A DNA stretch of 64,000 nt, from contig CM075354.1 of the NCBI GenBank assembly GCA_037693485.1, positions 89,835,001-89,899,000 of the forward strand, given 5' to 3'. This DNA is from Kitagawia praeruptora. Lineage: Eukaryota > Streptophyta > Magnoliopsida > Apiales > Apiaceae. Below are positions 9,880-22,338 of the stretch, in pieces; positions within the stretch are counted from its first letter, which is position 1; each line of letters opens with the position of its first letter. The notes under the pieces were generated by a model, which worked only from the letters and a program-made list of their open reading frames with translations, was not told the origin of the DNA and did not search any database. Made by a program: the position numbers and the translations under genes.

Positions 9880-10690
9880 TAGTTTCATTTTTTTAATAAT
9901 ATGTATTTGTATTGAATGAACTAAATAAAATGCTACAAAAATATTTATATGAACCGAAATTAGTCTCTGCTCAAGTATTTTTACTCTTTATCAATTACTA
10001 CCTTTTATGATAATTACTAAACTTTTTGTTAAGATAATTAAGAACAGAATCTTTAAATTGATTTACAAAATAATTAATACTAATACAATAGGTTGGAAAA
10101 TAGATAAGAAAAAGACAAGGTATAAGAAAAGCAAGTCTTTAAAATGACAATTAAATCTTAATTAATTCAATAATATGTAGTGATCTTGAATAAACTAAAT
10201 AAAATGCTACAAAAATATTTATACGAACCGAAATTAGTTCCTGCTCAAGTATTTTTACTCTTTATCAATTACTACTTTTTATGATAATTACTAAACTTTT
10301 TGTTTGTACTAATTCGGAAGTCCTCTGTTCCCTTCTCCATGCCCCCTTCTATGCTCTCTGCTAATATTTTCTTTAAAACGGGCCCGCCAGGGGCACTCTT
10401 TTAATACAAAAAGAGTAGGGGACACAAAAGGGGGCATGGAGAAGGGGGACAGAAGATCCGGGCTCCTAATTCGGTACATATATGTATTTGTTGGTCTACT
10501 CATTAAAATTATAATTATGGAATGTATCTATTATCAAATCGATTAATTGATTATTTAATTACATGATATTCTATATCATATCAGTTACTTTTTATGATAA
10601 TTAATAAATTTTTTGTTGAGATAATTAAGAATAGAATCTTGAAATTGATTTCCAACTAATTAATAGTCTGCAAATACTAAGCCCAATATC
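9880..10690 (+). repeat. Diverged direct repeats, three copies
   Basis: A block containing 'aataaaatgctacaaaaata', 'gaaccgaaattagt' and 'actctttatcaattactac' occurs at about 9885-10075 and 10165-10308. A related block ('tttttatgataattaataaa', 'gataattaagaatagaatct') lies at about 10590-10680. 'ttggtctactcattaaaatt' at about 10489 recurs as 'attggtctaatcattaaaat' at about 11573. These may be internal repeats of an old mobile element; no terminal structure was found. Confidence 0.6.
10318..10465. mobile_element. Mutator-like MITE with 9-bp target duplication
   Basis: The 9-mer CTAATTCGG is present at 10309-10317 and 10466-10474, directly flanking 148 bp whose ends are inverted repeats sharing CTTCTCCATGCCCCCTT. 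A 9-bp duplication is typical of MULEs. The interior contains GGGCCCGCCAGGGGCAC and 'AATACAAAAAG', the same core box as in the 2910 and 9224 elements, although the termini are unrelated to theirs. Confidence 0.72.
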
Positions 10691-11132
10691 AAGATTGGGA
10701 CGAGAAACTGAAAAATCTTGATCACAACGTATCAATTAATCTTTATAATCATAGGTGTTTCGCCTCAAAATAATTTTTAGAAAACGGAAAATACAGTTTC
10801 ATTTGATATAAATATAATGCCAAAAATATTATGATGCAACGTAATTAATTAGCCAAATACCATATTTATTATCTATAAAGTTTTTCCTATTTTTAAAAAA
10901 TAAAAAATAGTTTTTTAATTATGGAGCCAAAACATGAACAAAATAACTAAAAAAATATCTTTATTTATAATTTTCAATATACACGGCATCATCTATGATC
11001 ATTGTTTTGAAAATTTCGGATTTAGTCGACAAAAGCACCGTCCGGTTACTAATAAAAAATTATTTGATATAATAATGGAAAATAACTTAATATTATTAAT
11101 TATTTAAATTTAACACATATTTATATATATAT

Positions 11133-11330
11133 GGAGGTGCTCAAATGAGAACTTTCTTAAAATGAGAATTTAGTTCACACTAAAATATATATATTTCATT
11201 TAGTCTAAGGGTCCCACCAGGGACACCTTCACTTCTACCCTCTATCCATTAATAAATTTTTTTTAAAAAAACTGCTGTCACAACATCATTTTTTTAACAA
11301 AAATTAAATTTTTTAATATTTTTGTTTTTG
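11133..11330 (+). mobile_element. Truncated MITE related to the 9224 element
   Basis: It starts after a TA run with GGAGGTGCTCAAATGAGAAC, keeps 'GGGTCCCACCAGGGACACC' and 'CTCTATCCATTAAT', then A/T runs and 'aaactgctgtcacaacatca', the counterpart of the ACGT-containing centre of the 9224 element. No matching right terminus follows, so only about one half remains. Confidence 0.5.
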
Positions 11331-11839
11331 AGATCATAATTATTAAAAACAATTTTTATTTTACTTTTTTGGAATTTGTCTTGGTAAAATGTTTGCATAA
11401 ATAATTTCATTTAACAAAAAGTTATTAAAAGTAACAACATAAAACTCAAATTATGCATATCCACCGCGCAATTTGTTTGAAAACTCAGCATATTACTGGT
11501 GACCCGTATTTACATAAAGCTGGTCCAAAATCTATATATATATATACAGTACACACCCAAATTTTGACACACAATTGGTCTAATCATTAAAATTATAATT
11601 ATGGGATTTAGATGTCATCAAATCAATTAACTAATTCTTTAATCATTTATCTACGTTAAGATTAGAAACAAAATGTCCTAATTGTATGCTTAAATTATGT
11701 ACTATATCATTGCTTAAGTTACATGTATATATTGATAGTTTGACCATCATTTATTCATTCGTCTTAACCAAACAATGACAGAGGAACATTGTCAAAAATT
11801 ACAAAGCTTCAATGCCTCAAAAACTTCTTGAAAAATTAA

Positions 11840-12430
11840 AGTTAGAGTGACAAGAATGTGACCAGTAATGAATGCTGAAAGAGTTTTCCGAGGACAGAAT
11901 TGTTTGTTGGTAGATATAGATGTATGTACCTGATGCATTATATATTCTTTCTTTTATGTAAACTTTTTACTGATTATAATTTTTAATTATTTGACATATA
12001 TATTGTTTTCCAGGGTTATCATATTCAAGCATTTGTATATGTGGACATTTAGAAAGATCCAAAGAAAAAATTAGAGGAGGGAGAAATTTATATTATCACT
12101 AACTTCAATGTGAAGAGCGCATTTGGAAAACTGCGACCAATATCGTCAAAAATGGTTATTTCTTTTACAAATGCAACAGAGGTGGTTCATGTACAAGAAA
12201 ACAATCCACTTTTGGTGATGAACAAGTTCGAATTTGTAGAGTTGGAAGATTTAAAGTCATTGGCAATAGAGACGTGTCCTGATGAGGCTACTTATAAAGA
12301 TGCCAGAATTTGCATATGGTATACTTGAATATACTTTAATTTTATATTTTTATATATATTCGTCCAATATATTGTAATTGTTTTAATTTACAAATGTTAT
12401 AGGAGTTCTTGAAGAGTCTGAGGGATTTAT
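11840..12430 (+). pseudogene. RPA70-like gene, segment 1 (OB fold A)
   Basis: Two exons of a replication protein A large-subunit-like frame. Exon to 11921: 'KVRVTRM' then a TGA (11859-11861) where family members have Trp, then 'PVMNAERVFRGQNCLLVDID', donor GTATGT. Acceptor CAG at 12011-12013. The next exon reads 'GYHIQAFVYVDI', an in-frame TAG (12050-12052), 'LEEGEIYIITNFNVKSAFGK' and 'LLVMNKFEFVELEDL'. The order and motifs match the first DNA-binding OB fold of plant RPA1, as in the RPA-like genes carried by plant Helitrons. A further exon fragment with 'VLEESEGF' is interrupted at 12430 by the gypsy solo LTR (TSD TTTAT). The two stops and later insertions make it a pseudogene. Confidence 0.75.
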
Positions 12431-12692
12431 TGTGACAGCCCCAAATCCGGGGTCAGGAATCCAGGCCGTCACGGACCAATTTCCATTTATTAATATTTTA
12501 CTCTTGGCAGCTGGAATATAAATGCGCAATGAAACTTATACAATAGACCCCACACTTAATAATGTTAATACACACCAATCATATGCTCAGAGAACAACAT
12601 CCATTAATGATAGCAATTAAAGATAAACTATTATTACAATCCCAGAATACCATCTATTACACCCATATATAAGTATATACTACCTTGAGAAC

Positions 12693-13998
12693 TGATAGAG
12701 TATATTTTTATATATATTTTAGATGATTTTATTCTCATATTTATTGTGTTTTGCATTGATTTGGATTTTTATTTAATAGATTTTATTGTTTTATTGTAGG
12801 AAATAAAGAATCCATAACTTGGAAGGATTTGGAGCAAAAAGAGCTATTTTGGAGATAAAATAGGAGAAAATTCGTAATATTGGGCTATACGGGCTACCTG
12901 CACTGTTTGGGCCATATCTTGAGTTCCAGAAGTCAGAATTTGACGATCTTACTGTCCACGCGAAGCTTAGGGAATTATCTTTAATTCAGAGGTGGTCCAG
13001 TAAGCAAAATCCAACTGGAAGAGCCCAGAAACAGAGGAGAAAAATTAGTGACGAATTTTACAAGAAAATCCTATTCAATTATGGATATCTTTTTGTAAAT
13101 TGATTAGGATATTAAAAATACTTTTATTAGGAGATAGATATCAGATTTTATAAAGGGGTTTTATTATAAAAGGAAGAGAAAAACGTGAGATAGAGAGGGA
13201 TAGACATATACATACGTATTTTTACATAAGTTAGGGTTTTGGTTTTTTTCTCTCTTCATCTCTTCCTTTGTAAGCACTTGGTTTAATTTGGATCTTTATT
13301 ATTCTTCGTTTATACAAAGTTTAAGGTACTCTTTATCTCATCTTGTTTATTAGTACATGTTTATTATGGCTTTCTTGATTATTATTGTTAGTTTTAATCC
13401 TAGAATGAGTGAGTAGTTTAATTCTAGGGTATTAAGGGGAGCCATGTTTGCACCATGATTTGGGCTTAATTTGATTAGTAGATTGATGGGTAAAGAGTAA
13501 TTCTGATTGATATGTTATAATTCTTAATTTGTGTAATTGCGCAATATCATGGATTAATTGATTGCAATAGGAGTAATAGATCGAGAGATTTTACTACTAG
13601 AGGCTTACATACAATTAGCAGAATTGAAGGTGAGTGTGAGAACATCATTAGATATTCTGAGAGCGTTAATGCTTGAGAAAGATTAACTGTTAATGCTTGA
13701 GAAAGATTAACCATTGCTTTAATTACTTAATCCCATTGAAAAGCTATACTTTTGTGATTTGTTTGGTGTAAGCATGGTGAACCTGAATTGCCCTAGATCC
13801 CTTAATTAATTGATTTAAAACCTTTGTTAAATTTGTTTTAGTAGTTAATAAAATTCTCAAACAATCGTTGTGACTAGAAACAATTGATAGCAATTGAATT
13901 GAAATTGAAACTGTCTCCTTGAGGATTCGACCCGTATTTGCTAGTATCTACTACAATTGATACCGTGCGCTTGCGGTTAGGTATAATTTAACACATCA
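12693..13998 (+). mobile_element. Solo LTR nested in the gypsy solo LTR
   Basis: TGATAGAG...CACATCA is flanked by the direct repeat AGAAC (12688-12692 and 13999-14003). At 1306 bp with TG...CA ends and no internal domain, it is a solo LTR. A segment at about 12900-13070 ('gggccatatcttgagttcca', 'gacgatcttactgtccacgc') matches blocks in the LTRs at 19529 and 24218, so the two belong to related families. Near the 3' end it has 'gaggattcgacccgtatttg' and a 'gtgcgcttgcggttag' stretch typical of such LTR ends. Confidence 0.82.
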
Positions 13999-14564
13999 AG
14001 AACAGGTGTCGATACTTTCTCATAAGGTAGACTTCCCCTTTACCCTCTTCCGGGTTGTAGTGCGACGTTTCAGCACCTAATCTAGATGTTATATAAATAA
14101 ATAGCAAGAGTGAGCTATAATAGCTCAGAAAGATAAATTTTGTAAACTAGCATCAAAGGAAAATATATATATATATAAATAAACTGAAAATTCACTATAT
14201 AATTCAAGAGAAAAATTTATCCTTAATTACTCCACATAACCTTTCATTTTTGTTTATAAGAAAAAGACATATAGAATAATATAATATCAGTTTCTCTTTT
14301 GTCCATAAAGTAATTCCATACTTTCATACCATTTCCCCTTTTTCAGTATATCAATCTGAAAACCATTATCAATTCTTTCTTTTAGAGTTTTGGGGATTCT
14401 GCTAGCGCCAGATACGTAGGACGATGATCAGTCGCCTGACCGTACCTGCTCTCTGTTTACTACTAGTAGAAGGGATGATCACATCTGGTCATCAACCCTG
14501 GAGGAAGGACACCTGCTACATCCTCCTTCGGCAACTCTTGGGCCGTAATAAAATATTGGGTGTC

Positions 14565-14708
14565 GGACTGTACCACTTCCACACAGCCTCTTACGCTTAC
14601 TGTTGCAATGCCGGACTGTGCCACTCCCACACAGCCTCTTATGCTTACTATTGCAAATGCCGGACTGTGCCACTCCCACACAGCCTCTTACGCTTACTGT
14701 TGAAATCC
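14565..14708. repeat. Three tandem units of about 48 bp
   Basis: Units begin 'ggactgt' at 14565, 14613 and 14662 and share 'cacacagcctcttacgctta' and 'ttgcaatgcc'. They differ by a few bases. They sit inside the minus-strand gypsy solo LTR. No function is evident. Confidence 0.85.
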
Positions 14709-14788
14709 CCTTTTTTTTGTCAAATCATTATTCCATTTATAAAACACCATTTCACATTTTTCAATTTCCATTTCCATCTATCATTACC

Positions 14789-14823
<35 letters not shown>

Positions 14824-17631
14824 ATAATACTTTGATTATGACTCAGACATCTCCTCTGTATTCAATGAAATCCAATACACTTATATATACATAGAATATT
14901 CCATATATTTTAAAAGTAGCAAATAATAATCGAATAATATTTATTAAATCACTATATTTAAAAAGAATATTTTCAACATAATATTATAAATCATATAACC
15001 CTAGATAACAACTGGTACCATTCCTTCATATCCTTTTTAAACATAAAGCATGTTCGCTCTATTCATAATCCATAATCCATATCCATTTCTCTTAAATTCC
15101 CAAAATCAGGAAATAAATTCTTAACAACATAGTAACAATGTAATCACATATATATTCCATGAAATCATTTTTCTTTAAAGATAAATAATTTTTCAAAGTA
15201 AAGATAGAAGAAATCTTGCCTCGATCTCTAAGTCCCAGTGGTATGACCCGTTGTTCGTCCTAAGTTTCTTTAAACACGAAAAGGATCATCGTTAGAATAC
15301 TACATCCCTTACTCACTTTACCCTTATATAACAATACCCCTGACACTTGATATATGATTAACATATTATTAATAACCCAAGAGTTCCAAGAACCTAACCA
15401 TTTTAAACTCAATCAAGGTTTCAGTGTTTTTCACCATTTCCATTAACAACCACACTCGACTGTAAAAATTCTCAAATAATATAAATTTAGAATTTTCACC
15501 CAAGGTCAGTGGGTAATGCTTCTCTGATCACCCTACTATATCCTCTCAAAATTTCATAATTTTTAAGAATGTCTAAGTATGGTAATTATGGCCTCAAAGT
15601 TGACACAATTGCATTTTCTCGGTTTTCGAACGATTTTCACTAAAACTCACTTTTCTCCTAAACCGTTCATCAGATTTTGACGTACCTTATATCAAAACGA
15701 TCTATGAAATAAGCTCTATCCTCTCATGGTCAGTTGACACACCCTACTGGCCTTTACCAGTTCGTGACCTCTGCCCAAATACAAGGTAGTTTTAGTTTTA
15801 TCGAAAATCGGACATTATAACGGCTATATTCTTAACAATTCCCAAATCATCACTCCTCCCAATCCATAATCCAACACATATATTATTCCCTACACCATGT
15901 GGTCATAATACCAGCCATGGTTACAAGCACAACTCACTTCCATACTCAATCAAATCACTTATAAACACATATATCATCATGATTTCATACTTTATACAAC
16001 TTTAACTACTTAACCAACCATAATCCATCATCAACTCAAAGTAATACTAAGGGTTCTTGAGCTTTATACCTTCTTTGTAGAGTGAACAACACTTAATAAG
16101 CCTTGGATAGTCCTTAAACAACCTTAAAGTAGCTTGGATCAACTAAAGAAATCATAAAACCAAAAGTTAGTTCTTGAAGGTTACTATTCATCCATCACTT
16201 TGTAAAAATCATAGAAAATCAAACAATAAGAGTTTGGCTCTCAAATTTTTAACACATCTTTGCCTCTTCATAATCTTTGATTTGAGCTATAGATCACCAA
16301 AAACAAAGCTTCCTAGCTATGGTTTTGAGCTCCATCTTTCCGCTGGACAGAAATTGGACAGATTGGGTTCTCCAACTTTGAGCATGGATTTGACTAGGCT
16401 ATACTACTTTGTTGGCCATGAAATTTTGAACGAACCTTAAACATGGAGTGGAGAAGTTATGGTTAAAATTTGGTGATTTTATCATGGATAGAAATGGAGA
16501 TATGATTTTTCTTCTTGAGCTTGGTTCTGCTGGACAATTTTGGGAGAATGAGAGAAATGGTGTTTTTCTTGGTGGTGGTGGTGATGCTTTTGTTTTCTTT
16601 CTTGAATAATACATGTATCTATCTCTTTATTCATCCTCATCTTCTCTTGGTGTGTTGTCATCTCCTTATTGATTCATTTAGATGATCTTTATCCATTCAT
16701 AATTGCAAGATAGTCCTTAGCTTAATGGTTATTGCATCCAAGTCCTTCCTTTCATTTTATTATTGCACCAAGGGGCTTCTACTCTTAAATATCTTCACAT
16801 ACACACCTTGTCTTGTGGTTGGGCCAAGAATTGGGCCTTTACCAAGCTCTTAGGGATTTTTGATTGGGCTTTATGCAAAGTTCTTTAGTCGTTTGACTCA
16901 CCGATTGAATTCTGTGATCGTCTGAGTGGTTTATCTCTTTTTGTAAATCTCTTGGATATATAATACTCTCCCACATTATATCTTAATGTGTTAGGGTGAT
17001 TCTAAATCACAAATAGATATTAAATCCAATATCCTTTGTATATTCTCTTTATCTCAGAAATTGCTCTCCCGGTTTCTCAAGCGTTCTCTAACTCGCTCAC
17101 TAACTCGTTTGCATTCTCTTTACTCTAGGATTATATTCTAAATCCTCTTTCTCTCATAATATATCCTCCCTTGGACTTCTAATATTTAATATCCTTAACT
17201 CATGATTCGTTTGCTTGATCGTTAAATCTCGTTATAAAGTCTCAGTAGTTTTCGTTCTAAATTCTCAAATCAAATAAAATTTCAAAAATATTAAATCCTC
17301 AATTCCTTTGGCATTCCATTGACTTAATAATCCCCTGGTTTAACCTAATTTCACATGTTCCTCAAAGTATACATCCTTTTTATATTCCATACTCTTTAAT
17401 ATCCAATACAATAGTGCTCAATTGAAATCAAACATCTTAAAATCTATACTCAGGAATTTCTGAAATCCGTCATCGTTTCGAGTCACTCATTTTCATAATA
17501 CAACACTAATATGGTTTCTGATTATTCATTTTCTGTTTCAATTATAGGGTACCTACATACTATTTCCTTAAATCCTCAAAATTTACTATTCATTTAATCA
17601 CTGTTGCATTTCTAAAGTTTGGGTTATTACA

Positions 17632-19270
17632 TTTATGGTGATAGGCCATAATTTAAGTTTAAGCTCAGTGATGGAAGGTTAGAAAATTAATTTCCCTCGA
17701 TTACTCATAAATTCAAATTATGTTATAACTGATATTTCTACTACCCGTTAATTTAATAACTTTTAATAATTTATACCCATTTTTTTAGTAACTTTTAATA
17801 ATTTAAACTCTCTCCTAACACCTTTGTAACTTAACCTTCCTCAGATCTACTATATGGTTTGCATTTTGTGGAACTCCGTTACAGTGAAAATAATCATTTT
17901 GCGCTTTTAAAAGAAGGCATACATAAGAACTCACAACATGTACATGCCCATTAATGCTAGGAAATTGTGGAATAACATTCAGCAGTTATGTTGAGTATTA
18001 CTCTCATTTGGTATATTCTCCTATCCAAAATCATCAGCTACCACCACAACCTCCAGTGGACCTTGAGCAACTTCGTTTGAGCCCTCCCGCTAATTTTATT
18101 ATATTTCTTTTATAAATCCAATTTTTTAGTCAGAATTATATTCCTTTTAAGGTTCCTATTTTTTTTATATAAATAATATTATTCCTTTTATAATTTCTAT
18201 TTTTAAGTCAAATAATAGTCAAAATTGTATTCGTTTTATTATTCTTATTTTTTAGTTATTCTATAGAATTATAGTTTTAGTTTAGAATTATGAGTAGAAT
18301 ATTTAGGAGTAAAATTAGGAGTAGAATATTTAGGAGTAAAATTAGGAGTAGAAGTGAAATAATAATATTATTTGAATGATTGTTTAAATATTATTAATTT
18401 ATTAACTAAATACCGAAAACCAAAATGTAGTATAAATATGTATAATATTATTTGCCAAACATGAACAATATAGTATAGATATGTATAATATTTTTTTACT
18501 AATTTTTATGTCATTATAAAATGTACAAAAGGCAAGTAATAATTTTTTATATTTCATTTATCAATCAACTTTAATTTCATAACATTCATAAATTTTAATT
18601 TTAATACAAAATTATCACACGTGAATTATGACTAATAAAGAAAATTTATATACAACTTTTTAAATGGAATTATGGATTTTTAAAGGGGTCAGCCAAGATG
18701 GATTTTAATTAAAGTAGTAATAATTTTTTTATATAAGAATACCAAATGAATTGACTTTATAATTTTTATTAGTAACAAGTAGCTTGAATTATTGACATCT
18801 ACCAACCACGGAGTGAATCATTATAGTCAAACACTTAAACCCTTTATTATGGGTTAATTAATTTAGTTTAATTTGAGTCTTACAAAATACAAGATTCAAA
18901 AATAAATTTATATATACCTATCATGTGCCATTACTTCTTTCTTTATAGTTTATTGTCATGTTGCATATTTTCTAAAATCTAACAAGACAGTACAAGTATG
19001 AATAAAGTAATTATAAACATTTAAAATCATATTAATGTTGCAACATAGTTTTATTATATTTATTGTAATTATTTCATAATATAATATTTATTTTTATATT
19101 TAAAGTTTCAATAAAAAATTAATAAAAAATAAAAGTATTCATTGAAATATTAATATTTATAAAATATAAAATTAGTCATTGAAATATTCATTATTATGTT
19201 AACATTGCTACGCAATTATTAATTTTTTTTGAAATAATTTCACTAATTTCAACATATTTATCTATTCCGA
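17632..19270 (+). other. A+T-rich segment between RPA-like pieces
   Basis: After the TSD, about 55 bases ('gataggccataatttaagtt', 'cagtgatggaaggtt') look like the continuation of the broken RPA exon. The remainder is A+T-rich with no convincing frame and is probably intron or degenerate Helitron DNA. A 27-bp unit starting 'gagtagaatatttaggagta' is tandemly repeated at 18292-18318 and 18319-18345, with a partial third copy to 18354. Confidence 0.5.
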
Positions 19271-19528
19271 GAATAGATGTGCTCATGATGTGATTATATG
19301 GGGAGATCTTGCATCATCAATTAAAAGGATGATTAATGTCGATGATTTAGAACAAAAAATTATAATTATAGCCAGTACGAAAGTCGTGACCTGGAAAGAT
19401 ATGCAATAATAATGTCATTTAATTTATTATTAATTATGTAACAGATTAACATGAATTTCTAACATTTTTCAGGTGTTGTGCAAATTAAATCATTGTCATC
19501 CACTAAAGTATATTTGAATATTAATGAC
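19271..19528 (+). pseudogene. RPA70-like gene, segment 2 (OB fold B)
   Basis: The frame at 19271-19408 reads 'VIIWGDLASSIKRMINVDDL' then 'IIIIASTKVVTWKD'. This is the 'LWGD...V.ASTKV..W.G' signature of the second RPA70 OB fold. An acceptor (tttttcag at about 19472) precedes the next exon, 'GVVQIKSLSSTKVYLNIND', matching the family's 'L.S.SAT...IN' segment. The exon is cut at 19528 by the 6.4-kb LTR element (TSD ATGAC) and resumes at 25901. Confidence 0.72.
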
Positions 19529-21206
19529 TGATAAGTGGATTTTATATCCACTTGGAGCGTTCCATATCGGCTTAAATTGATTGTCTTGGACTAAAGTTTG
19601 TTGTAGTTTTGATGTGTTTTGTGTAGTGTGCAGGTTTGCAAGAAGGTTGATTAAAGTTGATGCTTCTATCGTTTTTGGAGATTAAATTGATTAAAATTCG
19701 GATTTTCCGGGAAGGCTGCGCAGTCTACACTGTTTTGGCCATATCTGAAGTTCTAGAAGTCCGTTTTCAGCGATCTTACAGCTCACGCGAATCCTGGGAG
19801 ATTTTCTACAATCTTGGGCAGATTTGGCTCCAGGCCGCGGCCTCAGAACTCCAGGATGCGGCCTCGAGGGTATTCTGGAAATTCCGGAAATTGTCCTAAA
19901 AATCCTGATTCACTATTTTGGCCATATCTTGAGTTCTACAAGTCTGTTTTGGACGATATTACTATCCACGCGAAGATAACGGAATTCTCTTTCATTCTAA
20001 AGTGCTCCAGAAGTCCAATTACAACTGGAACGACCCAGAAATATTGAAGAAAAGTCAGCTACGAATTTTCCTTAAAAACCAAATCAGTTTAGGAAACGTA
20101 TTATGTGCCGAACTGCAGAAATTCAACTTTGACAAGGAAATTGCTATAATTCCTACTTCTAATAAGTATGGTAATTGCTTTGGGCGGCTAGAACATTCCA
20201 GAATCAGATCTACACATGGAATTTGTAATTCTATTCTCATTCAAGAACGGAAATTGCCAATCTTCTATTCCAACTCTAAAAAGGCAATTGCTTGGTGGAC
20301 AAGACTTCTAGAGCCTATATAAACACATCCTACCATTGTAATTTATCACGAATATATATCAATTACTTATGTTTATTTGTATCTTTTCATACTTTGTTTT
20401 TATCATGGTTTCATCAGATCCCATGATGACGAGAGGTTCAATTATGAACTAATCGTTGTCATGGGAATCTAACGAATTTATTTATGGAGCTTTAGTATCT
20501 TGATTGCTTTAAAGATCTATATGTGATGAATATCTGATATCCTCGTATGGTTATGCTTACTTGATAGATGCGTCATGAACATCTAATTTGTTAATCTCTT
20601 GTGAAGCGAGAGTGGATCTTGAGATTTAGAACTTGCCATGCTAGCATAGGATAGGTTGATGTTTTAAAATCATGATTTGTAGCGTAAATAGAGATATTAT
20701 GCTGCCCTATGTGATCAATGTGTATAACTTGTTCTTCAACCGTTATGTTTTCAAATTCTATAGAGATATAGGGTCTAAGCATAATTGGTGTCTATTCATC
20801 TTCTATCTCTTTTGTGGATGTATGTTTAGTTTGGTATTCGTATACTGAGAAGTAGCGTTTACTTGTTTCGTGTTATCCGATCAGATATCATAACCATTGC
20901 ATATAGTGATTAAAGGCGTCAGATCTAAGCAAAGTATTTAATGTAGTTAGGATTCCATGGTTTATCTTGCAGAAGTAATTCGTTTCCAATTCTCGTTAGT
21001 TAGTTAATTCTTAGTTTGTTAATTTGCTTTTTAGTTAGATTTAGTTAATTAAAACCCAATTTGTTATTTGTCTTAGCAGTGAATTAAAACCATACATTGT
21101 TGCATAGGTACAATACTGAATTAAAAACCAGATCTCTGTGGGAACGAACTCAACTTATATCTATATTACTTGTGACCACGTACGCTTACGTGATTTTGTG
21201 TTAACA
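19529..21206 (+). repeat. 5' LTR of the non-autonomous element
   Basis: 1678 bp, TG...CA. It contains two diverged copies of one block, each 'ggccatatc.' to 'cacgcgaa' (about 19737-19798 and 19919-19977). Transcription signals are not certain; 'gcctatataaacaca' at about 20310 is a plausible TATA box, which would place transcription start near 20340. Confidence 0.9.
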
Positions 21207-21212
21207 AGTTTT

Positions 21213-21230
21213 TGGCGCCGCTGCCGGGGA
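21213..21230 (+). other. Primer-binding site, tRNA-Asp type
   Basis: TGGCGCCGCTGCCGGGGA lies six bases after the 5' LTR. It is complementary to the 3' end of plant tRNA-Asp with one mismatch. Confidence 0.85.
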
Positions 21231-21369
21231 TCATCGGTGTTTTATTTTTGGTTTATGTGCATGTCAATAGTGGTCGTTAGAGTTCACTGACTCAGATTGC
21301 TTTTTCTCATCTATTCTTGTATAGTTCGTTGGTGTTTCAGGTACTTGTCAGAGAGCGTTGACGTTGAAG

Positions 21370-22338
21370 ATGGATTTTCTAACTTACTATGGAGTTCAGC
21401 AGGTGGCTAGTGTTTGTGAGCTATGTGCGGGCGCACATGAGACGTATCATTGCTGGAGCAACCAATGTGGTATTCAACAGCCTCAGCAATGTGAGCGGTG
21501 TTTGGGCGTTCATGAGACCTCACAATATTGTTACTACGAAGGAGTTGATCCATATGTCACTTATGAGGAACAACCATATTTTCAATACCATCCTCAACAG
21601 TACCAGCAAGATGTTCCAGATATGTCATATGTCTTTGGTAGTGAAGAGTTTCAACATCAGCAACCTATTCCTACTTTTCAGTCAGATGAGGTTGATGATT
21701 TGAAGGAGATTAGGATGCTTGTAGAGAATCATGAGAAGTCTATCAAATCTATGGGGACACTTGTTGCTCAAGTTTTGAGTGCCTTGGAATAAGAGAAACA
21801 ACAATTCATACCAGAAGCAATACCAGAGGATAATGGTGACTTGGAGCAAGGTACTTCATGCTTAATTGAGGAAGACAAATTCCAAGAGGAGATTCCATGT
21901 GAGGAATTTGATCATGATAGGATGGTGGATGATTTGGAGAGGGCACTATTTGGGACAGACACTGATGAGCTGCACAAATTTCAAAAATTGGTATGTGCGT
22001 ACCAAGAGGCTGAAGAACATGGGAAAGATGTAGGTCTTCTACTTGTCTCAGAGTTTAAAGATGGAGGTAGCGCATTAGAGCCAATGGAGGAAGTTCTCTT
22101 TGAGGAACCAAAGGCTTCAGCAACTTACATTTACCCTCCTCCATTATATTCAAGCGAAGCCCATGAATGTGTGTTGTTCTACAAATTGACAGATTTTGGG
22201 TCAGTATATGAAGGCATTGGAATAGGACATAGTTGTTACACGAATAGGCCAAGCGATGAGAAGGGGCAGAAAGTATGCCGTCGTGATGACGATAAAGTCT
22301 CACGAAGAGAAGATCAGGCCAATTATTATCATCCTTAA
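21370..22338 (+). pseudogene. Gag-like protein with two CX2CX3HX4C motifs, one in-frame stop
   Basis: From the ATG at 21370 the frame encodes 'CELCAGAHETYHC' and 'CERCLGVHETSQYC', spaced about 20 residues apart, then a Tyr/Gln-rich stretch and 'RMLVENHEKSIKSMGTLVAQ', a short amphipathic segment. A TAA at 21790-21792 interrupts; the same frame continues to 22338 as an acidic region. Similar Cys/His clusters occur in gag-like proteins of plant gypsy elements, where the knuckle binds RNA. The first motif is CX2CX3HX4C, one residue short of the standard CCHC box. No protease or other enzyme follows. It may be an old stop or a recoded one; I favour decay. Confidence 0.6.

Larger units (their letters stand above)
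12431..17631 (-). mobile_element. Gypsy-type long solo LTR, inserted in the RPA-like gene
   Basis: TTTAT is duplicated at 12426-12430 and 17632-17636. On the minus strand the insert starts TGTAATAACCCAAACTTTAG and ends CCGGATTTGGGGCTGTCACA, closely similar in style to the termini of the chromovirus LTRs in this window (TGTAATAACC...GATTTGGGGGCATCACA). After removing a nested solo LTR (12693-13998 plus one TSD), 3890 bp remain. No gag or pol homology, primer-binding site or second LTR copy was found, so this is best explained as a solo LTR left by LTR-LTR recombination. A three-unit tandem repeat lies at 14565-14708. Confidence 0.75.

Noticed and set aside
14565..14708. CRISPR-like array of three 48-bp units
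   Set aside because: Units are directly adjacent without unique spacers, in a plant solo LTR. It is an ordinary tandem repeat.
16174..16614. Frames of 71-88 codons in the minus-strand solo LTR
   Set aside because: They lie wholly inside a non-coding LTR, on both strands, without recognisable domains.
12431..17631. Complete gypsy element instead of a solo LTR
   Set aside because: No repeated terminal segment, primer site, polypurine tract or gag/pol similarity was found inside once the nested LTR is removed. A very degraded element cannot be fully excluded.
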